53,628 bases of DNA from Clostridium sp. CCUG 7971 (GTDB lineage Bacteria; Bacillota; Clostridia; Peptostreptococcales; Peptostreptococcaceae): NCBI RefSeq assembly GCF_017590215.1, contig NZ_JAFFPK010000003.1, positions 1 through 53,628 on the forward strand, given 5' to 3'. Every line of letters starts with the position of its first letter. The stretch's first letter is position 1. A program made the position numbers and the translations under genes. This document shows, piece by piece, positions 53,562-53,628 of this stretch. The notes beneath the pieces are model-generated. The model did not search any database, was not told the origin of the DNA, and saw nothing but the letters and a program-made list of their open reading frames with translations.

Positions 53562-53628
53562 TATATTTCCCCCTTAGTTTTATATAAAAAGATACCAGCT
53601 TAAAAAAAAAATATAGATATCTATATTT

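Noticed and set aside
1-53628. tRNA or rRNA genes, CRISPR arrays, insertion sequences, prophage
   Set aside because: I looked for cloverleaf-like segments, regularly spaced repeats, transposase or integrase motifs and phage structural genes and saw none that could be supported.

Overview
The window is low-GC Firmicutes chromosome from a spore-forming member of the Peptostreptococcaceae. It carries an alpha/beta SASP gene with a sigma-G-like promoter, four proteins built on CWB2 cell-wall-anchoring repeats, and a gene order that closely follows the cell-wall region of Clostridioides difficile (compared from memory). Many proteins diverge from their C. difficile counterparts, so a related genus such as Paraclostridium, Paeniclostridium, Romboutsia or Terrisporobacter is more likely. 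I see no tRNA, rRNA, CRISPR array, insertion sequence or prophage.

Layout. 1-9.4 kb is mostly housekeeping: SASP, a BaiN/HI0933-type flavoprotein, a PAP2 phosphatase, hpt, an unknown protein, a CobD-like aminotransferase, a DAACS symporter, a YkvA-like protein, asnA behind an asparagine T-box, and a pentapeptide-repeat protein. 9.5-20.3 kb holds ptsH-ptsI, two patatin-like lipases flanking a solitary adenine DNA methyltransferase that is a clear CamA orthologue, a GGDEF/EAL protein, a CwlD-like amidase whose N-terminus is out of frame, and a second cis-prenyltransferase. 20.5-24.3 kb (+ strand) is a lipoprotein gene followed by an MBOAT O-acyltransferase, its DHHW partner and another lipoprotein. 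24.3-27.8 kb holds a HAD phosphatase, an amidase_6-type hydrolase, a DUF3298-like protein and an LCP (LytR-CpsA-Psr) ligase.

27.9-47.4 kb, all on the minus strand, is the surface-polymer region. In transcription order it runs: Cwp6-like amidase; initiating sugar-phosphate transferase (preceded by a good sigma-A promoter); Cwp7-like membrane-anchored CWB2 protein; MurJ-like flippase; phosphoglucomutase/phosphomannomutase; ManC; GT32; Wzy-like polymerase; a GT2; a TagB/TagF-like transferase; three more GT2; a frameshifted UDP-glucose dehydrogenase; an NlpC/P60 endopeptidase; and a Cwp19-like lytic enzyme. It matches the PSII-type anionic polymer locus of C. difficile. The likely scheme is that sugars are activated by Pgm and ManC, assembled on undecaprenyl phosphate by the initiating transferase and the GTs, flipped by MurJ, polymerised by Wzy and attached to peptidoglycan by the LCP enzyme, where the polymer then holds CWB2 proteins. 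47.6-53.6 kb holds superoxide dismutase, an S41 peptidase, a DUF5009-type membrane acyltransferase and a large CWB2/beta-helix surface protein.

Main points for a second look: (1) the camA orthologue outside C. difficile and its conserved neighbourhood; (2) two genes, ugd and the CwlD-like amidase, each broken in an A tract that is one A too short for a continuous frame; (3) a family of GC-rich mosaic intergenic repeats; (4) runs of five or six G used as Shine-Dalgarno sequence, concentrated on exported or membrane wall-protein genes; (5) the MBOAT/DHHW cassette as a candidate O-acylation system for the wall polymer.
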